Source: Lycorma delicatula (taxonomy: Eukaryota; Arthropoda; Insecta; Hemiptera; Fulgoridae). From it: a stretch of DNA of 64,000 nt. The stretch's first letter is position 1; every line of letters starts with the position of its first letter. Shown piece by piece: positions 10,575 through 20,900 of this stretch. Location of the stretch: positions 154,920,575 through 154,984,574 of the forward strand of contig NC_134455.1 in assembly GCF_047948215.1 (NCBI RefSeq). The letters are read 5' to 3'. The notes beneath the pieces were generated by a model. That model had not been told where the DNA came from. It did not search any database and saw only the letters and a program-made list of their open reading frames with translations. Both the position numbers and the translations under genes were made by a program.

Positions 10575-11262
10575 AAACCACATAGTACAGAATATTGAGA
10601 TGACATATCTTACCTTAATTTTTCATGAAAGTAATTTCATGGGATCCTGCATCCACAGTCATGATTAAAATAATTCTGTTACTGGATAGTAAAAATTTAA
10701 AAATAAAAATACAAAAATAATGAAAATTGCATATTAATTTACATGAGTGCTGCTATCTGTTGCAGTTTTCATAAGATAGTCTTCCTTAAACAGTTCTGAT
10801 GTTATATCACATTGAAATTTTGTTTGTATTATATAACATAATAGTATTTTCTAATACTATTAACTTTATATCATCTTTATTAATTTTTCTAAATTTGTGT
10901 TAATATCAGAAATAGAATGCTTATTGTTTATTAGATGATCTGTCATACTAAATCTAGTTTATTATTTTTGTAATTTCCATAATGTTCAAGAAAACCAGTT
11001 TTAAAGGATCTACTTGTTTTCCCTATGTAAATACCATCACAATCATTACATTTAATTTTATAAATTCCACACAAATAGTTAATTTTATTATTATTTTTGT
11101 TTTAGTAAAACCATTATTTTAGTATTTTTATTTTTAGATTTTTATTATGCAATTACAAAATTATTTTAATCATGACTGGATGCAGGATCCTGTAAAACTG
11201 CTTTCATAAAAAAAATAAGGTAAGATATGTCTTATCACAATATTCTGTACTACGCTAATGTT
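10575..11262 (-). mobile_element. Penelope-derived fold-back element
   Basis: Arms at about 10575-10727 and 11111-11262 are imperfect reverse complements. Landmarks: GTACAGAATATTG and CATATCTTACCTTA on the left against TAAGGTAAGATATG and CAATATTCTGTAC on the right; GGATCCTGCATCC on the left against GGATGCAGGATCC on the right. The loop between them holds a minus-strand GIY-YIG domain of a Penelope-like element. The arrangement matches that of 1377-3402. The arm tip also resembles the fold-back at 135-537. Confidence 0.72.
10866..11080 (-). pseudogene. Penelope-like GIY-YIG endonuclease domain
   Basis: The minus strand from 11080 reads NYLCGIYKIKCNDCDGIYIG then KTSRSFKTGFLEHYGNYKNN, followed after a small frameshift by TDHLINNKHSISDINTN and LEKLIKMI before a stop at 10866. 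All landmarks of the Penelope C-terminal nuclease are present: GIY, CxxC, YIG, the TxRSF helix, the EH motif and a HLINxxHSIxDIN tail. In Penelope-like elements this nuclease nicks target DNA to prime reverse transcription. The RT domain is missing. The usual Arg in F-x2-R is Gly here (FKTGF). Confidence 0.85.
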
Positions 11263-11744
11263 ATCTGAAGTTTGGTTCTAGCTGGTTTAAATATTGCTCT
11301 CTCTCTTTCTCTTAATGAAATGATGGAAAGGTATTGGCTCTGGTCATACCAACACATATATACATCACTCGATTGTCAGTTAGAACTACCATGCTCTTGG
11401 CAACTGTAGTCGTTAACTAGCTACTGAGTGGAATGTATCTGTGTTGGATTTAACTCTTCCTGCTTTTGTACAAGATTTTTCATCAATAATAAGCTTATAA
11501 AATAGTACTTTTAAGTAATATTACTGCCAGAAATTACACTAATTTTTTCATACAACTGTATATTTTGTATATAGTATTTCATATACTGTAAAAACGTATA
11601 TAATATTTTTCATTTTCTTTTTTTTAGAAGAAAAATGATTTTGCTTTATCACCCAGAATATTTTTCAAGAATCATTAGGTATCTGATGGTTTTAGCAATT
11701 TTTGTCATGCAATGACTAATGAGGGAAGTTTTTGGTCAGGCATA

Positions 11745-11896
11745 ATGATTCATAGCCAAGGGCGGGAAATGATCCGCAGTGTGAGAGTGGTTATTGAAAA
11801 TGAATGAAAAAGTATTTTAGAAAGGAATGAACCTTTACTTCCTTTTCAAAAAGTTAGAGAACGTATTGCTGCTGCTCTACACAATAACACTGACTA
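11745..11896 (+). pseudogene. Transposase N-terminal fragment (possible)
   Basis: The frame from the ATG at 11745 reads MIHSQGREMIRSVRVVIENE, a stop, then KSILERNEPLLPFQKVRERI and AAALHNNTD. The pattern GREIIxxVxxFxxxE...LPLxxVxxRTxAAxG is how I remember the first helix-turn-helix of the IS630-like transposases whose catalytic domain appears at 21.2-22.2 kb. It is short and one stop interrupts it. Confidence 0.4.
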
Positions 11897-12075
11897 GCAA
11901 AAAATATTTTTTTAATATTTCTCTAATTGTGATACCACTTTTTGAATTGCTTTTTGCATACATTACAGATCTGTAAATACTATTTTTCTATCACCCTTAG
12001 TTTAAAATAAATTACGCTAAGGGAAAATATAGTTAAAATCTGTAAAATTTATAATTTTGCATGGCCATACCTGTG
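11897..12075. other. AT-rich junction region
   Basis: AT-rich sequence between the transposase N-terminal fragment and the 3' end of the decayed gene at 12076-13748. No target duplication was found here. Confidence 0.35.
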
Positions 12076-13748
12076 TTAGAATGATTTTGCTGATGCTTTT
12101 CTTTTATAAATAGCCTCAGGCACACCCTGAATTAATGTCCAACAGTAATCGGCTAGCATGTTAGTATTCCATTTCCCTTTATAGTGGGGCTTTCCAGCAC
12201 TGAAATGTGGAAACATTCTTCGTGTAAGTGTTCATCACTTACGTCTTCGAGGTTGTCCGGGAAAAACTTCAGATTTGAGTGGAGGAAATGTAATTTCAAA
12301 GACATATTACATCCCATAGCTCTGTATGAAGTAAGAAGTTGATTAACAATATTGTGGTAATTGTTGGATTTTTGTTTACTGAGAAAACTTTTGCAAACGT
12401 CTTTAAATGAAGCCGAAGCTTCACTTTCTACATTATTTAACAGTGAGTTAAATACATAATATTTGACCAACTCTCTTATTTGAGTACCAACAAATATTCT
12501 TTCTTTAATTTTTCCATCACTTACATTCAGAAATTTCCACCTGATGTTCAAAAATCTGGACTTATCCTTCTTCATTGCTTTTACAAAATTTTTCATTAAA
12601 AAAAATTTTTCATCAAAATTCAAATTTTGTCCTAGCTTGATAAGGAGAGGGGGTAAAAATATTTTTTGGGGTTAAACTAAGGGCTCATGAATAATATTTT
12701 TCCCATTTGGAGTTAAGTTATCTCGTTTCTTCCATTTTTTGGTAACATAATATTTATCCCTACCTCGGCTGTCCCATTCACAAAAGAAAACACATGTAAT
12801 TAGTATAGCCTAACTGCATGCCTAACAAAATAGCTATAACTTTCAAATCACCACATATGTTCCAGCTATGTTTTTTATAATTTATTTTTTCAAGAACGTC
12901 TCTCATCACATTGTATGTCTCTCAAATTAATGCCATAAGCGATTGGTATCATAGGATATTTGTTGTGTAGTAGAACCACTTTTCAACTATACTTGGACAA
13001 ATCTATGAAAAGGCACCAATCCTCACGTTTATAAACTTGTCCTAAGTGCAACATAAGCTCATCAACATTTGTGCAATAAACCAAATTATTTTCATCAATA
13101 AAGTACTGAGAAATTTCATTTTGTCGGCTTCAAAAGCCCAAAATTTTTGTATTTTTTTGAAGTAAATTCATCCTTGTAGTTGTGATCCTAACAGTTCAGT
13201 TTGATTTTTTGATAAATTTAAATCCCTAACAAAGTTATTTAATTCACCTTGTGATATAAGATAAGCCTTGTGGCTTATTGGAAGATAATTCAAATTCAAA
13301 ATTATTGTTGTCTTCTTCAGTACTACCTGATTCTTCATCGCTACTTTCAAAATATACATTCAAAGGTGACTCAGGAACTGGAATAATTTCACTGTGAGGT
13401 ATAGGCCTTATTGCAGATTGCAATGAAGGGTATTTTACAGTATGTTTAGATTTTTTAGAAATTCCAGACACACTTGTTAAATAAAAGTAACAATTCACGC
13501 CAACCCACAGGTATACCAAATGGCAAAGCTTTCCGTGTTCCTTTCAGCCATCATCTTAAATATACGGAACAATTAGTGCATACTGTATGAGGAGCTCATG
13601 TCTTATCCTGATCACCAATTTTACACTGAAAGTACAAAAGATATGCTTTTTTAATTAAAGGTGTAATGTTTTTTCTATTTGATTTTACAGTAAACTCACC
13701 ACATACATAACAAAAGACACCCACATCATTTACACAATTTCAAGGCAT
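12076..13748 (-). pseudogene. Decayed copy of an uncharacterised multicopy arthropod gene
   Basis: The frame starts MP, stop, NCVNDVGVFCYVCGEF at 13748, with a CxxC pair. KSNRKNITPLIKKAYLLYF, a CxxC block (VCTNC) and a WREL/CYFYL block follow; the usual CYFCL Cys is Tyr. Then come SKKSKHTVKYPSLQSAIRPI, SKNQTELLGSQLQ and ICGDLKVIAILLGMQLGYT, and an open stretch at 12623-12153 with NFDEKFFLMKNFVKAMKKDK, KERIFVGTQIRELVK, SYRAMGCNMSLKLHFLHSNL and FFPDNLEDVSDEH. The end is ADYCWTLIQGVPEAIYKRK. I recognise this order from a large family of unnamed intronless arthropod proteins. Function is unknown to me; copy number and decay suggest a transposon-borne gene. Many stops and frameshifts. Confidence 0.6.
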
Positions 13749-13954
13749 TATGACAGTGCACTGTTAACAAACTTAAACAGCAATAAGACTGAACAAAATT
13801 AATTCATTCCTAAATCCAGTGCTTAATACAAACAAAACAGTAGTGTTTTCAGCTACATGTTTTGACCTGCACAAACATGATTAATCTTGTCCATGAAGGC
13901 TTACTTTTCAGTATTAGATGTGATGTCACAGTAGGTGACTATGATATGATTACT
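13749..13954. other. Junction between the unnamed gene and the LINE stack
   Basis: No coding signal recognised. The 3' end of the split R1-like LINE probably lies somewhere between here and 13960. Confidence 0.35.
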
Positions 13955-14345
13955 GACCATACATCTTATCCCTAAAAAAGGCACTACAAGGCTTTTCTGT
14001 GATGTATTGAAGGTGCCTCTTGAACTGAAATTTCTCAAGGTACATCCAGAGGTACTTCTGAACCTGAGTGTACTTTATTCGATGGCCTGACATTGATATT
14101 TGAACTCTCCAACTCTCCACCAAACAGTTTTTAAGGAGCATCATCGTGGTCTTTTCTGGGCTAAAAGTCATCTTGTATTGATGAGCCCACAGCTCAAGCA
14201 CCCTGCATGCACAAGTGGCCGTGAGCTCTACCTCCCTCCACGAGCATCCTTCGACCAGCAGAAGCCCACCGTCCGCATAGGCCACAAGACACCCACTGGG
14301 CAGAAGAGAGTCAAATTCCACCACCCACAAGAAAGGACCAAACAC
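13955..14345 (-). pseudogene. R1-clade LINE (copy B2), RT 3' half
   Basis: The minus strand reads QGIVFGPFLWVVEFDSLLP then GCLVAYADGGLLLVEG, with the active site as YADG instead of YADD, followed by HQYKMTFSPEKTTMMLL and YTQVQKYLWMYLEKF. It continues the RT that stops in SKGC at 16540, where the family has GCPQGSVLGP. The 2.2-kb LINE A therefore sits inside this copy, at the conserved GCPQG turn. It ends soon after the palm, so the C-terminal zinc region is missing. Confidence 0.8.
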
Positions 14346-16527
14346 AATGCCTTGGGAACACCCCCAACATCCCCGGCCTCAGCCGTTAGGCTATGCGCAG
14401 GAATGTCGGAGTGTCGTGGCAGTCGACTGCCCCCCTGTCTTGCCTTTTCTTTGGCGTCCCATCGGGGTCCTCTCAGTTTCATCAAGATGCAGCAGCCCTC
14501 CCTTCTGGACGACCACTACATCCCTCCACTTAGAGGCTACCCTTCCCGTCCCTACACTAGGTTGCCGGCTACGCATTGCGCGAAGCCGGCAAACCGCCGC
14601 GTCCCCCTCTCACACCTGAGGGTCCCAAATGCATCATCGGAGCACCCCAACTGACCTTCATTCTTGCATATGAAGGAGCCAAAGCGTCCTCGGCGTCCAG
14701 GCTGCCTCCCTGGCCCTGCACGGCGACCACGATTCGCCCCCTGTATTTTATTTATTTATTTATTTTTCCTCCCTTCAGTTGCAGCCCATCACGTTGGTGT
14801 CTGAACTTATTCCTCCTCTCGCAATCCGCGGGCACGTTCGCTGTGAGTGCCCTCGTAACCGTTAGAAGGAACACAATCAATAAAATAAAATAATACCACA
14901 ATCATACAATACAAGGAAGATACATAATAAATGAAACCCACTTCATGTTGTCTCTTCGGCGATGTCACCTCTAGCCGTAGCCCTCCTGCACACGGTCGAA
15001 GCGATCGTGCTTGTCATCTCGAGCCGGCCGTAGAGTACCAACCACAGTGACAATGGAGACAATGAATTCACAATACAATACAACACAAAAATAATATATA
15101 TAGTAGAAGAAACACACAGTATACTTGCTAGGGACATTGCTGCTTACCCGCGCCTAGAAGTCTTCTCCCCACTCTCTTCCATGTACCTCCTTCGTCTTCA
15201 GGATGCTAGCCACCATGCTCTGTACCGCATCCCATTCTCTCTTCCCTTTCAGCATGTGAGCTACAGTTGTTTCTGGAGTGAGGCCATCTGTGCCATGCCT
15301 ACGCCGGACCACAGCCCACCTTTCGCACTCGTAAAAGGTGTGCTCGGGCGTGTCATCCTGACCGCAGTAGAAGCACCTCGGTGTCCGTCTTCTCTTGAAC
15401 CGATGTAGGTAGACCCCGAACTCCCCATGTCCAGACAGGAACTGCGTGAGGAAGTAATCTACCTCCCCATGCCTCCGCCTGACCCACGGTCCCAAGTCCG
15501 GGATCAGTCTCCTGGTCCATGCCCCAGCCGTAGCCGTTCTCCACATCTCCTGCCAGTTGACCATCAGCTGCCTCCCGGCTTCCGCCTTCGGCGTTCCTTC
15601 GTATGTGGAGACCAGCTGCGTGGCCCGCAGCTCGATGGGAGGCACCCCTGCGATGACTGCCACTGCGCATCCAGATACGGTGCGGTACGCCGATGTTATG
15701 CGTATCGCCGCTCTTCTGGTAAGGGAGGCTAGCATCCGTACGTTCTTCTTTCTCGAAAGTGCGTCCTTCCAGGCCGGGACCGCGTACAGCAAGACGGAGG
15801 AAACCACTGAAAGGATCAGCCGTCGCTTGCTCGCCCGTGGTCCGCTCTTGTTGCCCATTAGTTTTTGTAGAGCGTCTTGTATCTTCTCGGCCCTCTTAGT
15901 GACCTCTCTGAGGTGGGTGTTACGACAGCCCATTCTTGTCAATCCACACGCCCAGGTACTTAGCGCAACCGGACGTGTGGACCCGTACGTCGTCTACCAT
16001 GAAGGACATTCCTCTCAGTCTTCTTCTGCCGGTGATCGGGACAGCTGCCGTCTTGTGCGGTGCCAGTCGTAGTCCTCTCTCCCCCAGCCATCTGCTGACG
16101 ACTGCCACCGCCAAGTTTGCCTTATCTTCTACCTCCTCCTCCGTCCGTCCCGACACCATCAGCGCGAGGTCATCTGCGTACGCGACCGACTGGCATCCTT
16201 CCGGGAGTTCTTCCCGCAGAAGGCCGTCGTACGCGATGTTCCAAAGAAGAGGCCCAAGCACCGACCCCTGCGGAACGCCTCCAAACATGTTGAAGTCATC
16301 TTCTCCTTCCTCTGTGCGTACCCGCAGAGATCTCTCATGCAGATAGTCATTTATTACGGCGAGCAAGTAGCCGCTGATCCCTCTCTCCCGGAGTATTCCC
16401 ATGATCACTCCCCATGGCACGCTGTTAAATGCATTCCTGATGTCTAGGAGAATGATCAATGGGATTTTCCTTCGTCGCCACGTGCCTGCCGACTGAACTC
16501 TGGCCCACTCTAGCACCCGTCGGACAG
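14346..16527 (-). mobile_element. R1-clade LINE (copy A), 5'-truncated, nested in B2
   Basis: A GC-rich, 5'-truncated non-LTR element on the minus strand. It starts within reverse transcriptase at about 16527 and runs through the ORF2 C-terminus (stop at 15154) into a GC-rich 3' region. A T-rich run of TTTA units at about 14743-14766 would be an A-rich tail on the element strand, so the 3' part to 14346 may be extra. Both flanks are sequence of the same host LINE. R1-clade elements classically insert in rDNA, but many relatives do not, and no rRNA sequence flanks this one. Confidence 0.75.
15154..16527 (-). pseudogene. R1-clade ORF2: reverse transcriptase and C-terminal zinc finger
   Basis: From 16516 the frame reads RRRKIPLIILLDIRNAFNSV (RT motif A with the first catalytic Asp), then GGVPQGSVLGPLLWNIAYD (motif B), QSVAYADDLALMVSG (motif C, YADD at 16169-16180), and YLGVWIDKNG. 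A one-base frameshift near 15942 leads to HLREVTKRAEKIQDALQ and a tail with VDYFLTQFLSGHGEFGVYL. It ends in CFYCGQDDTPEHTFYEC, a CxxC-x7-H-x4-C zinc motif found at the end of R1/TRAS ORF2. The endonuclease and the start of RT are missing by 5' truncation. Apart from the frameshift it is the best preserved RT here. Confidence 0.9.
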
Positions 16528-16905
16528 CGTCGACAACCCTTAGACAGCATCTTCCCTACTTCATGGCTGCCCTTGCAGAGCAACACATCCTGATGGCTGA
16601 AATAACTTTTCCAACACCTGCAGTTCATTTTCAGTGCATCCTCGTCTCTGTAATTGGAAAATGGCAGAGGGCCACCACAGATTGTTAAACGTTCCGGAAA
16701 TGTCTAGGAAGATCCCCAAGACATATTCTGCCTCACTGGCCAACATCATACTCATCACACAAAGTATGGCATCATCGGTGCCTTTTCTGGGCGATACCCG
16801 TACTGGTTTTCCATCAGCAATCCACACGAAGTCAAGCTCTCTTTTATATGAAGATGAAACACCTTCTCAAAGACCTTTGCAATAACTGGTAGCAACGTGG
16901 GGGCC
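16528..16905 (-). pseudogene. R1-clade LINE (copy B2), RT 5' half
   Basis: The minus strand from 16905 reads PTLLPVIAKVFEKVFHLHIK then TSCGLLMENQYGYRP, the start of non-LTR RT. After a frameshift comes GTDDAILCVMSMMLASEAE and YVLGIFLDISGTFNNLWWP (motif A; the second Asp position FDN is FNN), then RGCTENELQVLEKLF, HEVGKM and SKGC. The last codons meet LINE A at 16527-16540. It resumes at 14345. Confidence 0.8.
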
Positions 16906-17531
16906 GATACGATGAACTAACAGCCGGAACCTAACATGATTCCCTCAAACTAACTGACCGAAACCGCGGAGGCGTGAACCCAGCGGCTAGTCCAGATTTG
17001 ACAGCACCGTTTGTGACTGTGAATGCCTCAGAAAACGAGTTGAAAGTTAAGTCAGTGCTACGCTCATACCAAGCAAAATTATGTTTTACGCAACATAGAA
17101 ATTCAGACCTGCACCCAAATAAATCGACCAATTTTGCTCACCTAACAAAGGGAACGTAACCTCATTTCGGTCCGCACAGGAGCCGGGGACAAACCCTGCA
17201 ACCCCACCTGGTCCCATCATGGAATCTCGTGCGGCATTAACAAGTCACAACCAGGACCGCCACCGGCAAAACGAAGCCACTCCCCGGTCACATGGGCTAC
17301 CATATCCCGGCAGCGCGACCACCCCCACCAGCGGGAGCTCCAAATTGAATCACAAACAACAATATAACCGTGAAATGATGCCAATACGCCTACCTCCAAC
17401 CAATCCAATGCCTCGGCCGGAACCCATAGCCACCCGGGATCCTACCACGATCAAGTACCTTGATTAAACTCCCTCTGCAGACCTACACACCGCAAGGGCG
17501 CAAAGAAAACCAACCACTCCTCGCGAATCAT

Positions 17532-19441
17532 CTAGGAAATCCAGAAATCCGGATCATCGTGGAAATCCAGAAAGGAATGTATTCTCTCAAGTTCCCTAAG
17601 CTCGTAAACGTTCGACTTCGTTTCGGGGACAGACGTAGAGGTATCACTGTACCACTGTATCATCAGTCCCATAATCCGGGCATTGACTCGAATCCGCCAA
17701 ACGAAACCTAGCCAAACTCGCCCGAAAGGCACCATGCCCGGAGAGAAACTGTACGATATACCGATTGGGGGAGACCCATCCAATCGCACCTAAATCAGAC
17801 ACTATAGGAAATATACCATACGTGTAGCGACCTGTGGGGGATACGTCCCACCTGACCTGCCAAGACGCCAGGCCCCCAGTATGCGGTCTCGCGGTCCCAG
17901 CTTCGCTATCACCAGAGAGAAGGTTGTCGAGTAGGCTGCGTAAAATTCCGGAGATATCCGAAACCACGCCCCGCCGGGTCGAGAGAGCGGACAGAATAAC
18001 TTCCTTTCTACGTATATGTCCTAGAACTTATACACGATTCCCCAGGGATCCTTGTTTCCCTGGTCGTAACAAAATAACGCCAAGTCCCTCTTGGCCGTCC
18101 GGACTTTATGAAAATAGCTGGATCTCCGATCCCTGTATTCTCCAGTAAGAACTGCCCGCCGCTCAGGATCACCCTTACGTTAATAGGCCCTCCGTAAACG
18201 ACAGACAGTTTTCTTCATATTAGATAGGTCCGTATTCCACCAAGGAGCTAACATCTCTCGACCAGAACTGCGGGAAATTGAGTATTCAGCGGCATCCATA
18301 AAAGCCGCTGTTAACCTCTTCACCAGGTCCTCTAGGTCATCTCGATTCCCCCCCCCCCCCCCCCGAGGGGAGAAGAACCCACCTCGTAGCGTGTCCGGTC
18401 GCTACACCACCCCCTCCGTTCCTAGCCAGCAGTGGCTTTAACGGAGGACTTCTTCTCGCCCTCAAACTGATGCGCACCACAGCTTACAGTTTAGGCCCCG
18501 CAGAGATGCCACCGATGCAGATGCCCCAAGGGACATCCACATCGGTAAAAATTCACCCCGAGATAGATTTACATGTTTATGCCTTCAGAATGAAGGCAAC
18601 GGACACCTGCAGCTACCACGTCACCCTCAAGAACTAGGTCCTCTAGGTCAATCGTGTTCAGACCCTGATCTAAAACGCAAAGTCTGCCTGACAAAAGATC
18701 GAAAAACTTCTTCCAATCCGCATGCCTATGCAGAAGCCGACCCCGTTCAACCAGAACGTTACATCGTTAACGATCACGCAAACCACCAACGATCTCATAA
18801 ACAATTAACTGATGAGATCGCTTGAGCAATCGTCAACCACTCTCCACTTACAAACATTGGCAGGAATATACCTACCAATGGTAACATCAACGATCGTTCC
18901 ACCAAACAACCGACGAACCGACGCCCACCTACCATACCCGCGCAGGTGGGCAACTCGCCAGGTTCATTAAAAACCTGCATACCATGTTGGACCCAACCAA
19001 TTCACCACTAACATTGGTGAGACCACTATCCCAAAAATGTGACTTAGCGTTCAAATCCTCACCAATGAGCATTGGACTCAGACCAGAGTATCTGATGATC
19101 CTATCCTAGATCTCAAGATGATAATCAGCAGCACGGTACTAAAAATATGATCTTGCAACATAAAGAAGCAAGTTCGGAATATCCAAACGAACGATGACAT
19201 GATGCTCATTAGAGAACTGTCAAAGAATAACATAAACTAACTTTCTTCTGCACAGAACAGCAGACATACTATTAGAACCATGAAAAAACTTTTTCCAATG
19301 AGAGAAACCCAGCAGATCACCAGAAACAATGTAGGAATGTTGCAATAAAACAACATCCAAATTCCTACAAACAGCAACCTCACAAAGTTCTACCTGATCA
19401 ATGTATGCAACCTGTGCATTCAACTGACTGAAACTAACCAT
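17532..19441 (-). pseudogene. LINE ORF2: endonuclease, linker and C-terminus, RT missing
   Basis: ORF2 begins MVSFSQLNAQVAYIDQVELC at 19441, with VVLLQHSYIVSGDLLGF of the APE-like endonuclease (normally LLQEPY; the catalytic Glu is His here). VFNEPGELPTCAG and SLMLPLVGIF follow near 18960-18880. The linker (APWWNTDLSNMKKTVCRLRR, then DPERRAVLTGEYRDRRSSYF) lies at about 18260-18080. After KDPWGIVYKF the frame passes to DVSPTGRYTYGIFPIVSDL and PNRYIVQFLSGHGAFRASLA, then SQCPDYGTDDTVVQ, the degraded C-terminal zinc region. The RT is absent between these two blocks, an internal deletion of roughly 1.5 kb or more. Confidence 0.78.
18340..18635 (-). mobile_element. GC-rich short retroposon with 15-bp target duplication (copy 1)
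   Basis: The sequence AGGTCCTCTAGGTCA occurs at 18325-18339 and again at 18636-18650, flanking about 296 bp that interrupt the LINE linker; without it the linker reads on (NTIDLEDLV into KRLTAAFMDAAEY). On the minus strand the insert starts AGTTCTTGAGGG, passes a conserved block (ATGTCCCTTGGGGCATCTGC, GCTGGCTAGGAACGG) and ends with a 17-base G run followed by AATCGAGAT. A second, 5'-shorter copy with its own duplication is at 63352-63579. Variable 5' start and fixed 3' end point to retroposition; there is no poly-A tail. No coding sequence. Confidence 0.75.
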
Positions 19442-20632
19442 GTAAACCTATTGAATTGCAGTACATGTTAGCAGTTCTCTGATAACACGGACACTCCTTG
19501 CTGTTCATAGAATGCTCATAGTTCTTGCAAAAATGCTGGCAATTAATGCAAATAGGACCCTCAGATCTCTTAGGGTACCTCTCATGTTAATGTCTTTCAT
19601 CTCCAAAATGTGCACAGACCAGTGCCAATTGTTTACAATTCTTGGTCAAATTACCATATTGATAGCACTTGAAGCAGTGCCGGACATCTAAGTAGTCTCT
19701 AACCCTGCACAAAGAAATGTTGATGAACAACCTACCCTGATTTATGAAGTTATCAAGAATCTCAGGAGTAACTTCGAATATGCCATGATAAACCTCTGCC
19801 TCACGTCTACCCGATTTAAATAGAAAATAACACCCGGCCTTGAAAGTAGCCTCATCCATCTGAGTATTTTGCTACCTCAAAAGAGTCAGCAGCTCATCCT
19901 CAGATAGCTGTTGGTTGATATTGTATAAGATAACTTTTGGGTGCCTCAGTCTATTTGGGGCAACTCTCTTGTCACATGTACCAACCTCTAAAGAGTCTGA
20001 AATAACCTTCACAGTCTACTTGTTGTCTGCAACAACGACTAACCCCTTCTGAGTCTCTCTGATATTCCGAATACTCAGGTTCAGCCTCTTGTCACGTAGG
20101 GCGACTTGAAAGTCATCCTTCATCCGCTTGCTAGCTTTTGCCACAGGACCTCGGGTGTCAACAAGATAAACTGACCTCACACTTTGCTTTAAGTACTTCA
20201 CTCCATCACTGTGGCTGCATTGACTGGGACCCCGAGTAAAAACATTAACAACCTCCTTAAACACAGGAGGCTTAGTCACAACTGTCTCATAACCGTTCAC
20301 CAAAGCAGCCATGATTATTTTAAGTTCCTTTAACTCTTTCTCAACCACCTCACGTAAGATCTTTTTACTGGTCCTATTGGAACCCTCTAACACATGCAAT
20401 GCTGCTGCATAATGTTCATCAAAAGCTCTTAAAAGAAGACTGGAACTCCCAGCACTCCCAATAGCCCCCTGGAAATCCTGGACCACAAACTACTTATTCC
20501 CATGAGCAGGGACCCTGATGGTCCAGCCCTCAGCCCCTCATCACCAGACAACGACAACGAATCATCTTGCTGGACCTCGGATACCATGTCACCAGAAGAA
20601 CTTATCTGCCTGGTCTTACCTTTGTCAGACAT
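19434..20632 (-). pseudogene. LINE ORF1 (Gag-like, CCHC zinc knuckles)
   Basis: ORF1 starts MSDKGKTRQISSSGDMVSEV at 20632. A helical middle contains SSSLLLRAFDEHYAAALHVL and KILREVVEKELKELKIIMAA. Then comes a C-terminal half with TQKGLVVVADNK, GRREAEVYHGIFEVTPE and the zinc knuckle CFKCYQYGNLTKNC (CxxC-x9-C with Asn where His is usual). A second Cys cluster, CINCQHFCKNYEHSM, is followed by KECPCYQ. It ends at a TAG (19434-19436) overlapping the ORF2 ATG by 8 nt. ORF1 proteins of this clade bind element RNA. Frameshifts occur near 20480 and between the middle and the knuckles. Confidence 0.78.
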
Positions 20633-20900
20633 CTTGATCGTATTCAAAAAAAAAAAAAGTAAGTATAATAAACATAAACACACCAGTCACCACAGAGCCA
20701 ATGACAGGCTAGCAACAAATCAACAAACAAGATGTCTGCCTAGCAACAGATATCTGAAACAAAATATTAATCAAAGAAATAAAACAACACAAACAAACAA
20801 AGTAATACAGCACAAGCCCACTCCCATAAGGGTGGCTAAACAAAACAAGCACCTACTAACCTAATGACTAGGATAGCCTATAGGCCTACGACACCTTACT

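Larger units (their letters stand above)
16906..20900 (-). mobile_element. R1-clade LINE (copy B1) with both ORFs, RT deleted
   Basis: A minus-strand non-LTR element with a 5' leader (about 20633-20900), ORF1 (20632-19434), an ORF2 start that overlaps ORF1 by 8 nt, the endonuclease and the endonuclease-RT linker. It then jumps to the ORF2 C-terminus and a 3' region ending near 16930. The reverse transcriptase proper is gone. A 296-bp retroposon interrupts the linker (18340-18635). Base composition is far richer in GC than the surrounding DNA. Copy B2 follows head to tail. Confidence 0.78.

Noticed and set aside
14100..16346. Long plus-strand reading frames in the GC-rich island (for example 14100-14654, 15557-16072, 15936-16346)
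   Set aside because: They lie opposite the LINE ORF2 and its 3' region. GC-rich antisense sequence has few stops; the translations are Pro/Ser/Arg-rich and match nothing.
13955..20900. Recent horizontal transfer or contamination because of the GC jump
   Set aside because: The island consists of insect-type R1-clade LINEs that are nested in, and interrupted by, elements also present elsewhere in the window, so it belongs to this genome.
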